A stretch of 64,000 nt of DNA. Origin: Gillisella vitis. GTDB taxonomy: Bacteria > Pseudomonadota > Alphaproteobacteria > Rhizobiales > Rhizobiaceae. How positions within the stretch are numbered: position 1 is the first letter of the stretch; every line of letters starts with the position of its first letter. The notes under the pieces are model-generated. The model made no database searches, was not told the origin of the DNA, and worked only from the letters and a program-made list of their open reading frames with translations. The DNA is taken from positions 524,436 to 588,435 of the forward strand of contig WPHV01000002.1 of the NCBI GenBank assembly GCA_009744235.1, written 5' to 3'. Below are positions 18,086 through 26,186 of the stretch, one piece after another. The position numbers and the translations under genes were made by a program.

Positions 18086-18979
18086 TCATCGTGTTCGTTC
18101 CTGATTTCTGGCAATCGAATAGACATAGAACGCGCCGAAAAACAGGCAAAAGCCGAAGCTGATCACGGCCTGCGTTGTGGCGTTGAGCGGATCGTTCAGA
18201 TCAGCAAACGTTCGCTGCATGAAAGGCCCCATCATTTCCGGCGAGGCTGGGCCGAGCAGATAGGGCAGGGTAAAGGCCGAAAATATTCCGAGAATCGCAA
18301 AGGAACTGGCAACCAGGAAGGAATTGGCCATGCGCGGCAGGATGATATGGACAAACACCTGCACCGGCCTTGCACCGGCATCGCGCGCCGCCTCGACCGC
18401 ATTGTTTGAAATGGCGCTGAGGCCCGCCGTCAGCATCAGCACGGTCAAAGGCAAATTGTCCCAGACCAGACCGATCACCGGACCCCAGGGCGTCAGATAG
18501 GGCGTTGGTAGTTTCGGCAGGCCTATGGCATGGAGCAGGATATCGACGGTGCCATTTGGGCCGATGGTGCGGATCAGCGCATAGGAGAGGATGATTGACG
18601 GCACGAACATCGGAAAGATCGCCAGCGCCTGTACATAAGCGGCCAGCCTGCCGGAGGAAAAGCGCAAATAGAGCGCAATCGGCACGCCGATCAACAGCAG
18701 CACCACGCCACAGACGGCGGTGGTCCAGAGGGTGATGCCGAGATTGCGTAGGCTGTAGGTGTCACTGAAGAAGAACCGGTAGGACGCCGTGGAAACGTGC
18801 CACCCGCCCTCCGGCGTGGTCACGACAAGCGTGCCGATCACCGCCGAGATGATCGGATAAATGATCAACCAGCCCAAAAGCAGGATAGGAAGGGCGACCA
18901 GAAGCAGGCCAGTCAGCCCGCGTCCAGCTTTTGCCTCCCGCCCTTTATCAAGCGGCAGCGAACTGGTCGCGCTCATCAA
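18086..18979 (-). CDS. ABC importer permease, first subunit
   Basis: A 297-residue inner-membrane permease. A short polar N-terminus precedes six hydrophobic segments, and the EAA loop VEAARDAGARPVQVF lies about two thirds along. The start overlaps the stop of the binding-protein gene by 4 bp (ATGA), showing translational coupling. It pairs with the following permease as a heterodimeric channel. Confidence 0.9.
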   Translation of the reverse strand: MMSATSSLPLDKGREAKAGRGLTGLLLVALPILLLGWLIIYPIISAVIGTLVVTTPEGGWHVSTASYRFFFSDTYSLRNLGITLWTTAVCGVVLLLIGVPIALYLRFSSGRLAAYVQALAIFPMFVPSIILSYALIRTIGPNGTVDILLHAIGLPKLPTPYLTPWGPVIGLVWDNLPLTVLMLTAGLSAISNNAVEAARDAGARPVQVFVHIILPRMANSFLVASSFAILGIFSAFTLPYLLGPASPEMMGPFMQRTFADLNDPLNATTQAVISFGFCLFFGAFYVYSIARNQERTR

Positions 18980-20124
18980 CCCCGCGCCAGGCCTGGTGCG
19001 ACATTGCGGAACCAGCCGTCATTGACCGCCATTTCCCAATCGCCGCTTGGGAATGTCGGGATTGATGCGGGAATGACATCTGCATATTTTTCGCGCAGGT
19101 CCTTGGAAATATAATCCCAGGACACCCCCGGAAAGCCACCAAGCTCGGTGATGATTGCCGACTGGATTTCTTCAGACAGCAGGACATTGGCGAGTTTCAG
19201 AGCGGCATCTTTGTTGGCGCCGTTGGAAAAAATCGTCACACGGGCGAAATCGCCGCAAAGCGCCAGATCGGTCAGTTGCACCAGCCGTGTGGTGTCGGGC
19301 AATACGCCCTGGGCAATCGACTGCAGCGCCTGATCGGACCAAACAGGCACCATGGTGACGACGCCTTGAGCAAGTAGCTGGATCGATTGCGCATTGCCGG
19401 AGGTATAGGCACCCTTTTCATAAAGCGACGGGGCCAGATCGTTGAGGATCTTCCAGCTTGGCGGCAAGGCTTTTTCAGCCGCTTCCGCGGTGTAATTACC
19501 AACTGTAAATTTGCTCGGATCGCGGCCATTCGCTTCATGGATGGCACGGCGGACGAAATTGCCGCCTGAACCGCCCTTGTCGGGGCGGTTGTAAATGAAC
19601 TGGCCGGGATTGGCCTTGATCCAGGAAATCAGCTGTTCCCAGGTTTTCGGCGCATCCTTCGGATCGAGCTTGGTGCTGTCATAGGCCAGAAGAACCTGCG
19701 AACCGCGATAGGGCAGCGACTGCGACAGATCGATGGCCATCGGGTTGACGCGGCCAAAATTGGGGACATTCTTCTCGGAAAATGCGACCCAGAGACCTGC
19801 ATCGATGGAGCCGGTTGGCAGGCGCGGATTGAAGGCTTCAAACAGGTCGGCTTGCGGATCGCTGTTGGATTTCAACGCGGCGAGGGCGCGATCACCAATC
19901 GCACGCAGACCGTTATTGTCGCCGGCATCAATCACCTTGATCGTCAGGTCACTGTTGGCCTTCTCGAAGCTTGGGCGAACGATGTTGTTCCAGAAGTCGA
20001 TGATATTGGCATCGGAGCCGCTGTAGACATTGATTTCCTTGCCCGCAGCAAAGGCAAAATTCGGCATGGCGGCCAGGCCTGCGGTTGCGCAGGAAGCTAG
20101 CAGAAAGTCGCGTCTGTTCATCAT
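18976..20124 (-). CDS. Periplasmic solute-binding protein with Tat-type signal
   Basis: A 382-residue binding protein of the two-lobed type-II fold used by iron, polyamine and phosphonate importers (opening strand KEINVYSGSDANI). The signal peptide MNRRDFLLASCATAGLAA has a twin-arginine motif and ends AFA|AGK. GGAG lies 5 bp before ATG 20124 and 8 bp before ATG 20121; either could be used. It is the first gene of the operon binding protein, permease, permease, ATPase, GDPD. The ligand is unknown; the terminal GDPD gene suggests a glycerophosphodiester or similar ester. Confidence 0.87.
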   Translation of the reverse strand: MMNRRDFLLASCATAGLAAMPNFAFAAGKEINVYSGSDANIIDFWNNIVRPSFEKANSDLTIKVIDAGDNNGLRAIGDRALAALKSNSDPQADLFEAFNPRLPTGSIDAGLWVAFSEKNVPNFGRVNPMAIDLSQSLPYRGSQVLLAYDSTKLDPKDAPKTWEQLISWIKANPGQFIYNRPDKGGSGGNFVRRAIHEANGRDPSKFTVGNYTAEAAEKALPPSWKILNDLAPSLYEKGAYTSGNAQSIQLLAQGVVTMVPVWSDQALQSIAQGVLPDTTRLVQLTDLALCGDFARVTIFSNGANKDAALKLANVLLSEEIQSAIITELGGFPGVSWDYISKDLREKYADVIPASIPTFPSGDWEMAVNDGWFRNVAPGLARG

Positions 20125-20331
20125 CGGTCTCCGAAATGGGTCGAGATATAAAACCCCTGACATTTTAGGGCAGCGTTACCGCTGGACCGTGACAGCGACA
20201 TGAAAGCTGGATGATGCTTTTGTGTCTTTTTGAACAAGGAGCTAGGTTGTCTCCTGCAAAAATTGGCCTTGCAAACGGGAGAGGCTTCTAATCATCTGTT
20301 GTTGTGGAGACAAAGCATAAAGAGTGTGCCG

Positions 20332-20952
20332 ATGCCGGAACCGAAAACTGTCAGCACCGCCATTGTCATTCTCGCCGCCGGGCAGGCGCGCCGGATGGGC
20401 GGCAGCGCCCATAAGCTTCTGGCTCTCTTTGATGGTGTCCCACTGATCCGTCGCGTGGTGGCGATCAGCCTTGCGAGCCGGGCGGCATCCGTTACGGTTG
20501 TCACCGGACATCGTCGGGAGGAGGTCGAGGCTTGTCTTTTAGACTTGCCAGCCGCGATGAGCTTCAATGCCGGATTTGCCGAGGGGATGGCATCCTCGTT
20601 GATCACCGGACTAAATTTTCCTGATGTGGCTGGCAAGGATGGCGTCATGGTGGTGCTCGGCGATATGCCGGGACTGACAGCATTGCATCTCGATGCGCTG
20701 ATCTTAGCATTCGAAAGCGCAGATGGCCGCGCCATCATCCGTGCAGCGTCAGGTGACGTGCCGGGTAATCCGGTTATTTTACCAGAGGCGCTTCGCCCGG
20801 CATTGCTCACATTGACGGGCGACAAGGGCGCCAAGGCGATCATCGCTGCCAGCACGTTGCCGGTGATCAACGTTGATATCGGCCCGGCTGCCCTTGTCGA
20901 TGTCGATACGCCAGACGCCGTTCTGGCGGCTGGCGGAGTGTTGAACGGATAA
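20332..20952 (+). CDS. MobA/MocA-like nucleotidyltransferase
   Basis: A 206-residue protein with a Rossmann-like NTP-transferase fold. The nucleotide-binding loop VILAAGQARRMGG is at the N-terminus, followed by a metal-binding segment VVLGDMPGL and a late DVDTPDA. This matches the family of molybdenum-cofactor cytidylyl/guanylyltransferases (MocA/MobA) and related enzymes. A role in maturing a molybdoenzyme is likely but none is encoded nearby except the cofactor-less secreted protein at 4024. ATG 20332 begins right before the fold; longer in-frame starts lack support. It converges with the mannonate-dehydratase-like gene, 13 bp away. Confidence 0.78.
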   Translation: MPEPKTVSTAIVILAAGQARRMGGSAHKLLALFDGVPLIRRVVAISLASRAASVTVVTGHRREEVEACLLDLPAAMSFNAGFAEGMASSLITGLNFPDVAGKDGVMVVLGDMPGLTALHLDALILAFESADGRAIIRAASGDVPGNPVILPEALRPALLTLTGDKGAKAIIAASTLPVINVDIGPAALVDVDTPDAVLAAGGVLNG

Positions 20953-20965
20953 CGTTCGTATTGGC

Positions 20966-21946
20966 TTACGTATTTGCCGAGTTCAGACTTTCAAGCAGCG
21001 CGGCGATATAGCCGTAGCAGAAGGCGAAGGCGACGCCGGTTGGATCGCGGCCGCTGATGGTGGGAACATGATCCGGCATCAGCATATATTGGTAGCCGAC
21101 TTCGTGATAGATCTTGACCGACCGTACCATGTCCATATCGCCTTCATCGGGAAAGGTTTCCATGAAGGACAGTTTGCCACCACTGATATTACGGAAATGG
21201 ACGTTGAAGATCTTGCCGCGCGTTCCGAACCAGCGAATGATATCGTCGATTTCATCGCGTGGATTGTCCAGCATTTCACCAATTGATCCCTGGCAGAAAT
21301 TCAGGCCGTGATACGGGCTTTCGCGCATCTGCACGAATTTCTTCAGTCCCTCCACTGTGCCAAGGACCCGGGTTACACCCTTATAGCCAGGCGGCGTGTA
21401 GGGATCGTGCGGATGGCAGGCCAGGCGCACCTTGTTGCTTTCGGCAACCGGCACGACCCGTTCCAGGAAATAATCGATTCGCTCCCAATTTTCATCCTCC
21501 GAAAGAACGCCAGCCAGTCCCGGTGCTGCGGCCTGATCGGCCTTGTCCCAGCGGAAGCTTTCATTCATTGAGCCTCCCCGGCCTTTCTCCATCGGAGTGC
21601 GGGGAATGCCGATCAGGTTGAGATTGTATTTTGCCGCCGGAACGCCGGCCGCGGCCAGGTTCTCGATCATCTTGCAAACCGCATCGATCTGGCGGTCACG
21701 GTCTGGGCCGGCCAACAGGATATCCGGATAGGACGCTCTTTCGATTGGGCTGGAGGGCAAGGGCAATTGCAGCATGTCCAGGATCAGACCAAAGCTCTCG
21801 ACCTTGTCGCGATGGCGCTCGATATCGGAAAGTGTCCAGCTGCGTGGATCGCCCGGCGGATCGGCGCAGATATGCTTGAGACCCAATTGGGCAAACACCC
21901 GATAATCGTCGTCGTCTCGCGCGCCAACCTGCGTTCCTAAATACAT
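20966..21946 (-). CDS. Mannonate dehydratase (UxuA)-like TIM-barrel enzyme
   Basis: A 326-residue protein of the UxuA / xylose-isomerase-like barrel family. Likely metal ligands are visible in the family positions: His178 or His180 (ACHPHDPYTPPG), Cys218 (NFCQGSIGEM), His250 (VHFRNI) and Asp292 (MPDHVP). The METFPDEGDMDM segment is also typical. UxuA converts D-mannonate to 2-keto-3-deoxygluconate in hexuronate breakdown; a paralogue with another sugar acid is possible because no other uronate gene is adjacent. GAGGAGG ends 6 bp before ATG 21946, which fixes the start; an in-frame upstream codon at 21979 is not needed. Confidence 0.8.
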   Translation of the reverse strand: MYLGTQVGARDDDDYRVFAQLGLKHICADPPGDPRSWTLSDIERHRDKVESFGLILDMLQLPLPSSPIERASYPDILLAGPDRDRQIDAVCKMIENLAAAGVPAAKYNLNLIGIPRTPMEKGRGGSMNESFRWDKADQAAAPGLAGVLSEDENWERIDYFLERVVPVAESNKVRLACHPHDPYTPPGYKGVTRVLGTVEGLKKFVQMRESPYHGLNFCQGSIGEMLDNPRDEIDDIIRWFGTRGKIFNVHFRNISGGKLSFMETFPDEGDMDMVRSVKIYHEVGYQYMLMPDHVPTISGRDPTGVAFAFCYGYIAALLESLNSANT

Positions 21947-21974
21947 GACGCTCCTCCTCATGCAAGTGCTGTTT

Positions 21975-21987
21975 ATCATGACATAAT
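21975..21987 (-). promoter_or_regulatory. Possible operator upstream of the mannonate-dehydratase-like gene
   Basis: A 13-bp near-palindrome (minus strand ATTATGTCATGAT) lies about 29 bp before the start codon. The symmetric ATG-T-CAT core suggests a repressor site, perhaps for a GntR-type regulator. No regulator gene is adjacent, and the call is tentative. Confidence 0.25.
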
Positions 21988-21989
21988 AT

Positions 21990-22582
21990 GAATTTTACAG
22001 GGTGTCGAGTTGTTTTGAGGCTTTTTCGCTTGAAGGTCTATTGCACATTATCGCTTTTATCGAAGCTATTATAAGTCGTTGTCCATGAAAATCGTGGTGC
22101 GAATATGGTGCAGTAGCCGGCAATCAATCATTTCATACTATGACGCATAGTTGGATATAATATGTATTTGAGATGGTTCCGCATCGTATCGAGCATGCGA
22201 ATTTGCGCGGCGCGACGGGCCTCATCATAAGCTGTCTGAATCAAATGAGATCCATTGTGGGGTTCTCGGTTGGGGGGTAATTTTCGACGGCGGACTCAAT
22301 CTCCAAAATGTGCATGGCTGAAAAAGTCAAATGGTGTGGGTTGCTCTTCCATGGCTCAAAGCGCATCCCGCTTTGATGAATGTGGAGGGCTGTGCGAGGG
22401 CGTTCGTCGCGGAACTGTTCATTGCATCTTTTGCAAGATGGCGAGGCGGGCTGTTGCGGTTACATCGGAAAAGCGAGTGATGCCCTGGAGCTGAAACCTT
22501 TGATATGCATGTCTGTTTTGCACTTGCTAACAATGATGGACGCTGCTGCGAAAAAAACAATTACCTCTGATTGCATTGATCG
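21990..22582. other. AT-rich intergenic stretch
   Basis: About 600 bp between the mannonate-dehydratase-like gene and the promoter of the lipid-synthase region. It is clearly more AT-rich than its flanks. Short frames exist on both strands (for example near 22255-22494) but none shows a known motif or a ribosome binding site. It may mark the left boundary of an acquired gene block. Confidence 0.4.
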
Positions 22583-22610
22583 TTGACAGTCGGTTAAATA
22601 TTGCTATCCT
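22583..22610 (+). promoter_or_regulatory. Candidate sigma-70 promoter of the lipid-synthase cluster
   Basis: A perfect -35 TTGACA (22583-22588) is followed after 16 bp by TATCCT (22605-22610, 4 of 6). Transcription would start near 22617 and give an AT-rich leader of about 145 nt before the FAD oxidoreductase gene. Confidence 0.5.
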
Positions 22611-22760
22611 TCGACTGAATAACAAAGATAGTTTTTGAGAAAACAAATCAAAAAAAATTAGTAACGTAGAATATAAACTGGTTTATGAAATTTTGAGAAT
22701 AGCTCGTTCCATTCGAATATTTAAAATAAGCAAATTATTTAATTCTTATTGGAGGTAAGT

Positions 22761-24059
22761 GTGGCATCTGTCGCTATCATTGGTTCCGGTATTTCCGGAC
22801 TGAGTGCAGCCTATTCGCTTGATAAAGACTTCGACGTTCATGTTTTCGAGCAGGACGACCGGCCTGGTGGGCATGCAAGCACAGTGGTCGTTTCCGATCC
22901 ATTGGGTGATGTCGGTGTGGATACGGGCTTTATGGTGTTTAATCCGCCCAATTATCCTAAGCTTACCAAGTTTTTTGCTGAGCTGAACGTACCGCTGACC
23001 GAGCATTCCGGTGGTTTCAACTTCTTCGATGTTGATGCCGGTACCTATTACGGCACAGAGGAGTTTGAAAAGGATGAGGCTTATGTTCGGGCTAACTATG
23101 GGCCGGAATTCATTTCCGTCTGGGAGCAGGCGGATCGCCTGCTGAGGGAAGCGCCTCGCCATATCATGGAGGGCAAGTGTCAGATTCCATTGGAGGAATA
23201 TCTCCGGACCTATGGTTATACTGACGACTTTATCAACGGTTACATGATCCAGATTTCCTGCTCGTACTGGTCTGTCCCCGTTGAAGTGACATTGAATTCT
23301 CCCGCGGTCATGGTCATTGGTATGTTCCTCAATCATGGCAAGGATGGCCTTGGGGGGAAGGGTGTGAAGTGGCTTGCGGTCAAGGGAGGTGCCAAGGGCT
23401 ATCTTGATATCCTGATTGGCGGCCTCAAGCGTCCACCAAGGTTGAATGCGGCGGTAACGTCCGTGCGTGCTCTTGCAGATGGTGTCGAGGTTCAGACCGG
23501 TGGAAGCTGGGAAAAATTCGACTATGCCATTGTTGCGACCCATGCCGACCAGGCTTTGAAATTGCTCGACAATCCAAGTGTGAAGCAGCGCGAAATTCTG
23601 GGAACGTTTGAGTACAATCGTTGCAGCACAGTTCTCCATACCGATTCATCCGTGATGCCTGTGCCGCCGCACAGATGGAAGAGCTGGAATTACGGCTGTA
23701 TGACGGTCGATGGCAAAAGGCGGCCCTATCTCGTCTATCATATGAATTCAATTCAAGGGTTTAAGGCGGAGCAGGACTATTTCGTGTCCTTGGATAGTCC
23801 GCTGCCCATCGATCCTGCCAAGGTGATCAAGACCTTCGATTACGAGCATCCGGTCATTACCATCGAAAGCAGCAAAATGCAGGCACGCTTGCCTTCGATC
23901 AATGACGATGGTCCGCTGTATTTTGCAGGTTCTTACTTCTCTGTCAGGGATCTCGGGCCGGATTTCGTCGGTTTCCACGAAAGCGGCGTCTATTCCGGTA
24001 CACAGGCGGCGCGCCTTGTGAAGCGGCATGCCTCAGCTCCAATCGGGAAGACGGCGTAA
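22761..24059 (+). CDS. FAD-dependent amine-oxidase-like oxidoreductase (COG2907-like)
   Basis: A 432-residue flavoprotein. The dinucleotide-binding motif IIGSGISGLSAAY lies at residues 6-18, followed by an acidic strand end (VFEQDDRPGGHA), the pattern of amine oxidases and phytoene-desaturase-like enzymes. The C-terminus has a second FAD contact (YFAGSYFSV, then GFHESGVYSG). The closest type seems to be predicted NAD/FAD-binding proteins often found beside cyclopropane-fatty-acid genes. The start is GTG 22761 with GGAGG at 22751-22755. As first gene of the lipid-synthase region it may desaturate or otherwise oxidise the acyl product; this is inference. Confidence 0.82.
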   Translation: MASVAIIGSGISGLSAAYSLDKDFDVHVFEQDDRPGGHASTVVVSDPLGDVGVDTGFMVFNPPNYPKLTKFFAELNVPLTEHSGGFNFFDVDAGTYYGTEEFEKDEAYVRANYGPEFISVWEQADRLLREAPRHIMEGKCQIPLEEYLRTYGYTDDFINGYMIQISCSYWSVPVEVTLNSPAVMVIGMFLNHGKDGLGGKGVKWLAVKGGAKGYLDILIGGLKRPPRLNAAVTSVRALADGVEVQTGGSWEKFDYAIVATHADQALKLLDNPSVKQREILGTFEYNRCSTVLHTDSSVMPVPPHRWKSWNYGCMTVDGKRRPYLVYHMNSIQGFKAEQDYFVSLDSPLPIDPAKVIKTFDYEHPVITIESSKMQARLPSINDDGPLYFAGSYFSVRDLGPDFVGFHESGVYSGTQAARLVKRHASAPIGKTA

Positions 24060-24422
24060 CCTATCGAGGCGAGGCCTTTGCCTTTTTTAATCGAGACAAG
24101 ATTTGCAGCATAAGGCGCATGCATCATTGGGTGCGCCTTGCTAGAAGTCATGTATCGTCTAATAATTGGTGGAAAGTCATTTCCCTATCATAAGCTATTG
24201 GTATTATAACACATTTCTTCCCTTCGCAATATTGCCGTAATGGCATCGATCACCCTGAGCCTGTTTTCAGGAATGGAGAATTGTGCCGTTAAGGTCGCTC
24301 GCCTAAGGGCCAAAACAATAGTCACGTTGCGACAGTCGAAAGCCGGCATGTAGCCGGATGTTGCAATCATTTGGGGTTCCGGGTGCTAATTTGCGTCTGG
24401 AGATGGTATCGCAGGATGGACC
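24060..24422. other. Intergenic stretch without a recognised gene
   Basis: About 360 bp between the FAD oxidoreductase and the membrane protein gene. It is AT-rich in the middle. No coding frame with motif support was found; a second promoter for the downstream genes could lie here, but no clear box pair was seen. Confidence 0.35.
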
Positions 24423-24881
24423 ATGTCGGAAGTGCTCCTGTTCATTCATGTTTTTGCCGCAACAATGTTCCTTGGTAATATTGTTGTAACAGCCGTTTGG
24501 AAACTGATTGCAGATCGAAGCAATAATCTTGATATACTAAGATATGCAATAAAATTGGTTTTCCTGACCGATTATGTATTTACGTTCGGTGGGGCTGTAC
24601 TCTTATCTGCGACGGGCGGATATATGGCTCGCAGCTACGGTATGAATTTCCTCGACACGCCGTGGTTGCTGTATGGAGTGGGCTGTTTTCTTTTGTCGGG
24701 CCTGTCCTGGATGTTGGGGCTCATCCCCAATCAGATCCGCCAGCGAAGGCTTCTCAACGAGGCATCGGATTTCGATGCGATTGCCAAGCCGTTCCGCGCC
24801 TTGGCGAAGCGTTGGTATCTCTGGGGAACCCTCGCCAATCTTTTCGCGATCTGCGCCTTGTTTTTCATGGTCACGCGATGA
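24423..24881 (+). CDS. DUF2269-like integral membrane protein
   Basis: A 152-residue protein with four hydrophobic segments (about 3-23, 43-63, 78-100 and 128-149). The opening VLLFIHVFAATMFLGN, with a membrane His, matches the DUF2269 family of small four-helix proteins, related by pattern to heme-binding membrane proteins. Its function is unknown. It is followed 50 bp later by the ACP gene and may take part in redox coupling or export of the lipid product. AGGA sits at proper distance before ATG 24423. Confidence 0.75.
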   Translation: MSEVLLFIHVFAATMFLGNIVVTAVWKLIADRSNNLDILRYAIKLVFLTDYVFTFGGAVLLSATGGYMARSYGMNFLDTPWLLYGVGCFLLSGLSWMLGLIPNQIRQRRLLNEASDFDAIAKPFRALAKRWYLWGTLANLFAICALFFMVTR

Positions 24882-24931
24882 CGTGGCCGATTTTTCAAAA
24901 TGCATTTCAACGCAACAAAGGGTGACGAATA

Positions 24932-25213
24932 ATGTCTGACGTTCAAACAAAGTTCAGCTACGCAGAAGCCAAGACCTGGCTGGTCGAAAAATTCGCCTAC
25001 AAGCTCTCTGTGCCAGCATCGGAAATCGATGTGAACAAGATCTTCACCGATTTCGGCCTGGATTCCACCGAGACGCTGGTGCTGGCAGGGGAAATGGAAC
25101 AGTGGCTCGGCTTCGAATTGCCGCCGACGGCCATGTGGTACCACCCGACCATTGAGAAGCTGGCCAATTATCTTGTCGAGGCCAAGGATCTCTTCGAAAA
25201 AGGCGAGCTCTGA
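24932..25213 (+). CDS. Free-standing acyl carrier protein
   Basis: A 93-residue acidic protein of the ACP fold. The phosphopantetheine site is Ser45 in FGLDSTETL, a variant of the usual DSL/DSI motif. A WLGFELPPTAMWYHPTIEKLA segment follows, as in carrier domains of polyketide and lipid systems. It needs a phosphopantetheinyl transferase, which is not encoded in this window. It stands just before the thioesterase and the two megasynthases and may receive or pass on the acyl chain, apart from the four in-line ACPs of the first megasynthase. Confidence 0.9.
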   Translation: MSDVQTKFSYAEAKTWLVEKFAYKLSVPASEIDVNKIFTDFGLDSTETLVLAGEMEQWLGFELPPTAMWYHPTIEKLANYLVEAKDLFEKGEL

Positions 25214-25261
25214 ATTCCAGAAGCCACAATCCAGCGAGGTATAGTCAGCGAGGTATGGCGA

Positions 25262-26149
25262 ATGGAGATGCCGAAGTCTGCAAGTGAACTTGCCCACCGA
25301 GAGAATGCCGGGATGACCGTGGTTTGCGTTCATCCCGGCGGAATGCCAATCCGCAGTTACATGCAGCTTGCGGAGCGAATGACAGGCTATTCCTGGCATC
25401 TGGTCGAGCTTTCTCTCAACAAGCGCTACACCTCGGCATTGGGCAAGACCGATCTTCCCGAAGGCATTCTCGGGGAGATCGCCGATGAAGCAATCGCGGA
25501 TTTGGGAGAGGTCTGGAACACTGAGCGGCTCTGTCTGCTGGGCTGGTCTTTTGGAGGTGTGCTGGCTTGCGAGATGGCAAGCCGGCGGACGGACGGCGCT
25601 TGTGGTGCCGTCCTGCTCGACAGCATCGCACCACGCTTATTCAATGGCGTGATGGATGGGACGCAAACAGAGCGGTTGATAAAGCTCAGCCGTTCACAAG
25701 TGGTCAGGGTTCGTTGGTTCACGGACTATATGCGGGCGCTGAAGCGGGTTGCCTGGGAAGTGGCAGGCAGCGATGCCCATCGCCTGGCGGAAGACGATCT
25801 AATCGAGCTGATGCGTCTCCAGTTGATTGCCAATGGCGGCCTGCCGGAAACCACCAGCTTCGTCGGGTTCTCCAAGGTTTACCGGGAGTTTTCGAAAGGA
25901 ATGAACCGTAACATCGCGGTTATCCTTGCTCACAAGCCGCAATCCTACGGGTTTCCCGTGCATCTGGTTCGGTCGGATTACCCATTATACGAAATATTTC
26001 ATCTGCATGAAGACATGGGGTGGGGGCAGTTGGCGCCCAATCTCACAGTCTCGAATCTGCCGCTGGGCCATTACGAAATGTTGCTGGAGCAGCAGGCCCT
26101 GGATCACATTTCAACACATATTGAAAATATATCGCACCGTTTGATTTGA
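25262..26149 (+). CDS. Type I/II thioesterase of polyketide or lipid synthesis
   Basis: A 295-residue alpha/beta hydrolase. The nucleophile is Ser96 in GWSFGG; Asp120 (LLDS) and His270 (GHYEML) complete a thioesterase-type triad. A VHPGG motif near residue 24 provides the oxyanion side. This matches the thioesterase domains of non-ribosomal peptide and polyketide systems in stand-alone form. It could release the finished acyl chain, transfer it, or edit stalled chains. GAGG lies 8 bp before ATG 25262. Two copies of CAGCGAGGTAT (25232-25242 and 25246-25256) precede the start. Confidence 0.88.
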   Translation: MEMPKSASELAHRENAGMTVVCVHPGGMPIRSYMQLAERMTGYSWHLVELSLNKRYTSALGKTDLPEGILGEIADEAIADLGEVWNTERLCLLGWSFGGVLACEMASRRTDGACGAVLLDSIAPRLFNGVMDGTQTERLIKLSRSQVVRVRWFTDYMRALKRVAWEVAGSDAHRLAEDDLIELMRLQLIANGGLPETTSFVGFSKVYREFSKGMNRNIAVILAHKPQSYGFPVHLVRSDYPLYEIFHLHEDMGWGQLAPNLTVSNLPLGHYEMLLEQQALDHISTHIENISHRLI

Positions 26150-26186
26150 AATATATTGACGAAAACCTTTTGGAAGGGGCCGAATA

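Noticed and set aside
22255-22586. Short plus- and minus-strand frames in the AT-rich region
   Set aside because: Under 80 codons, mutually overlapping, no motif and no convincing ribosome binding site.
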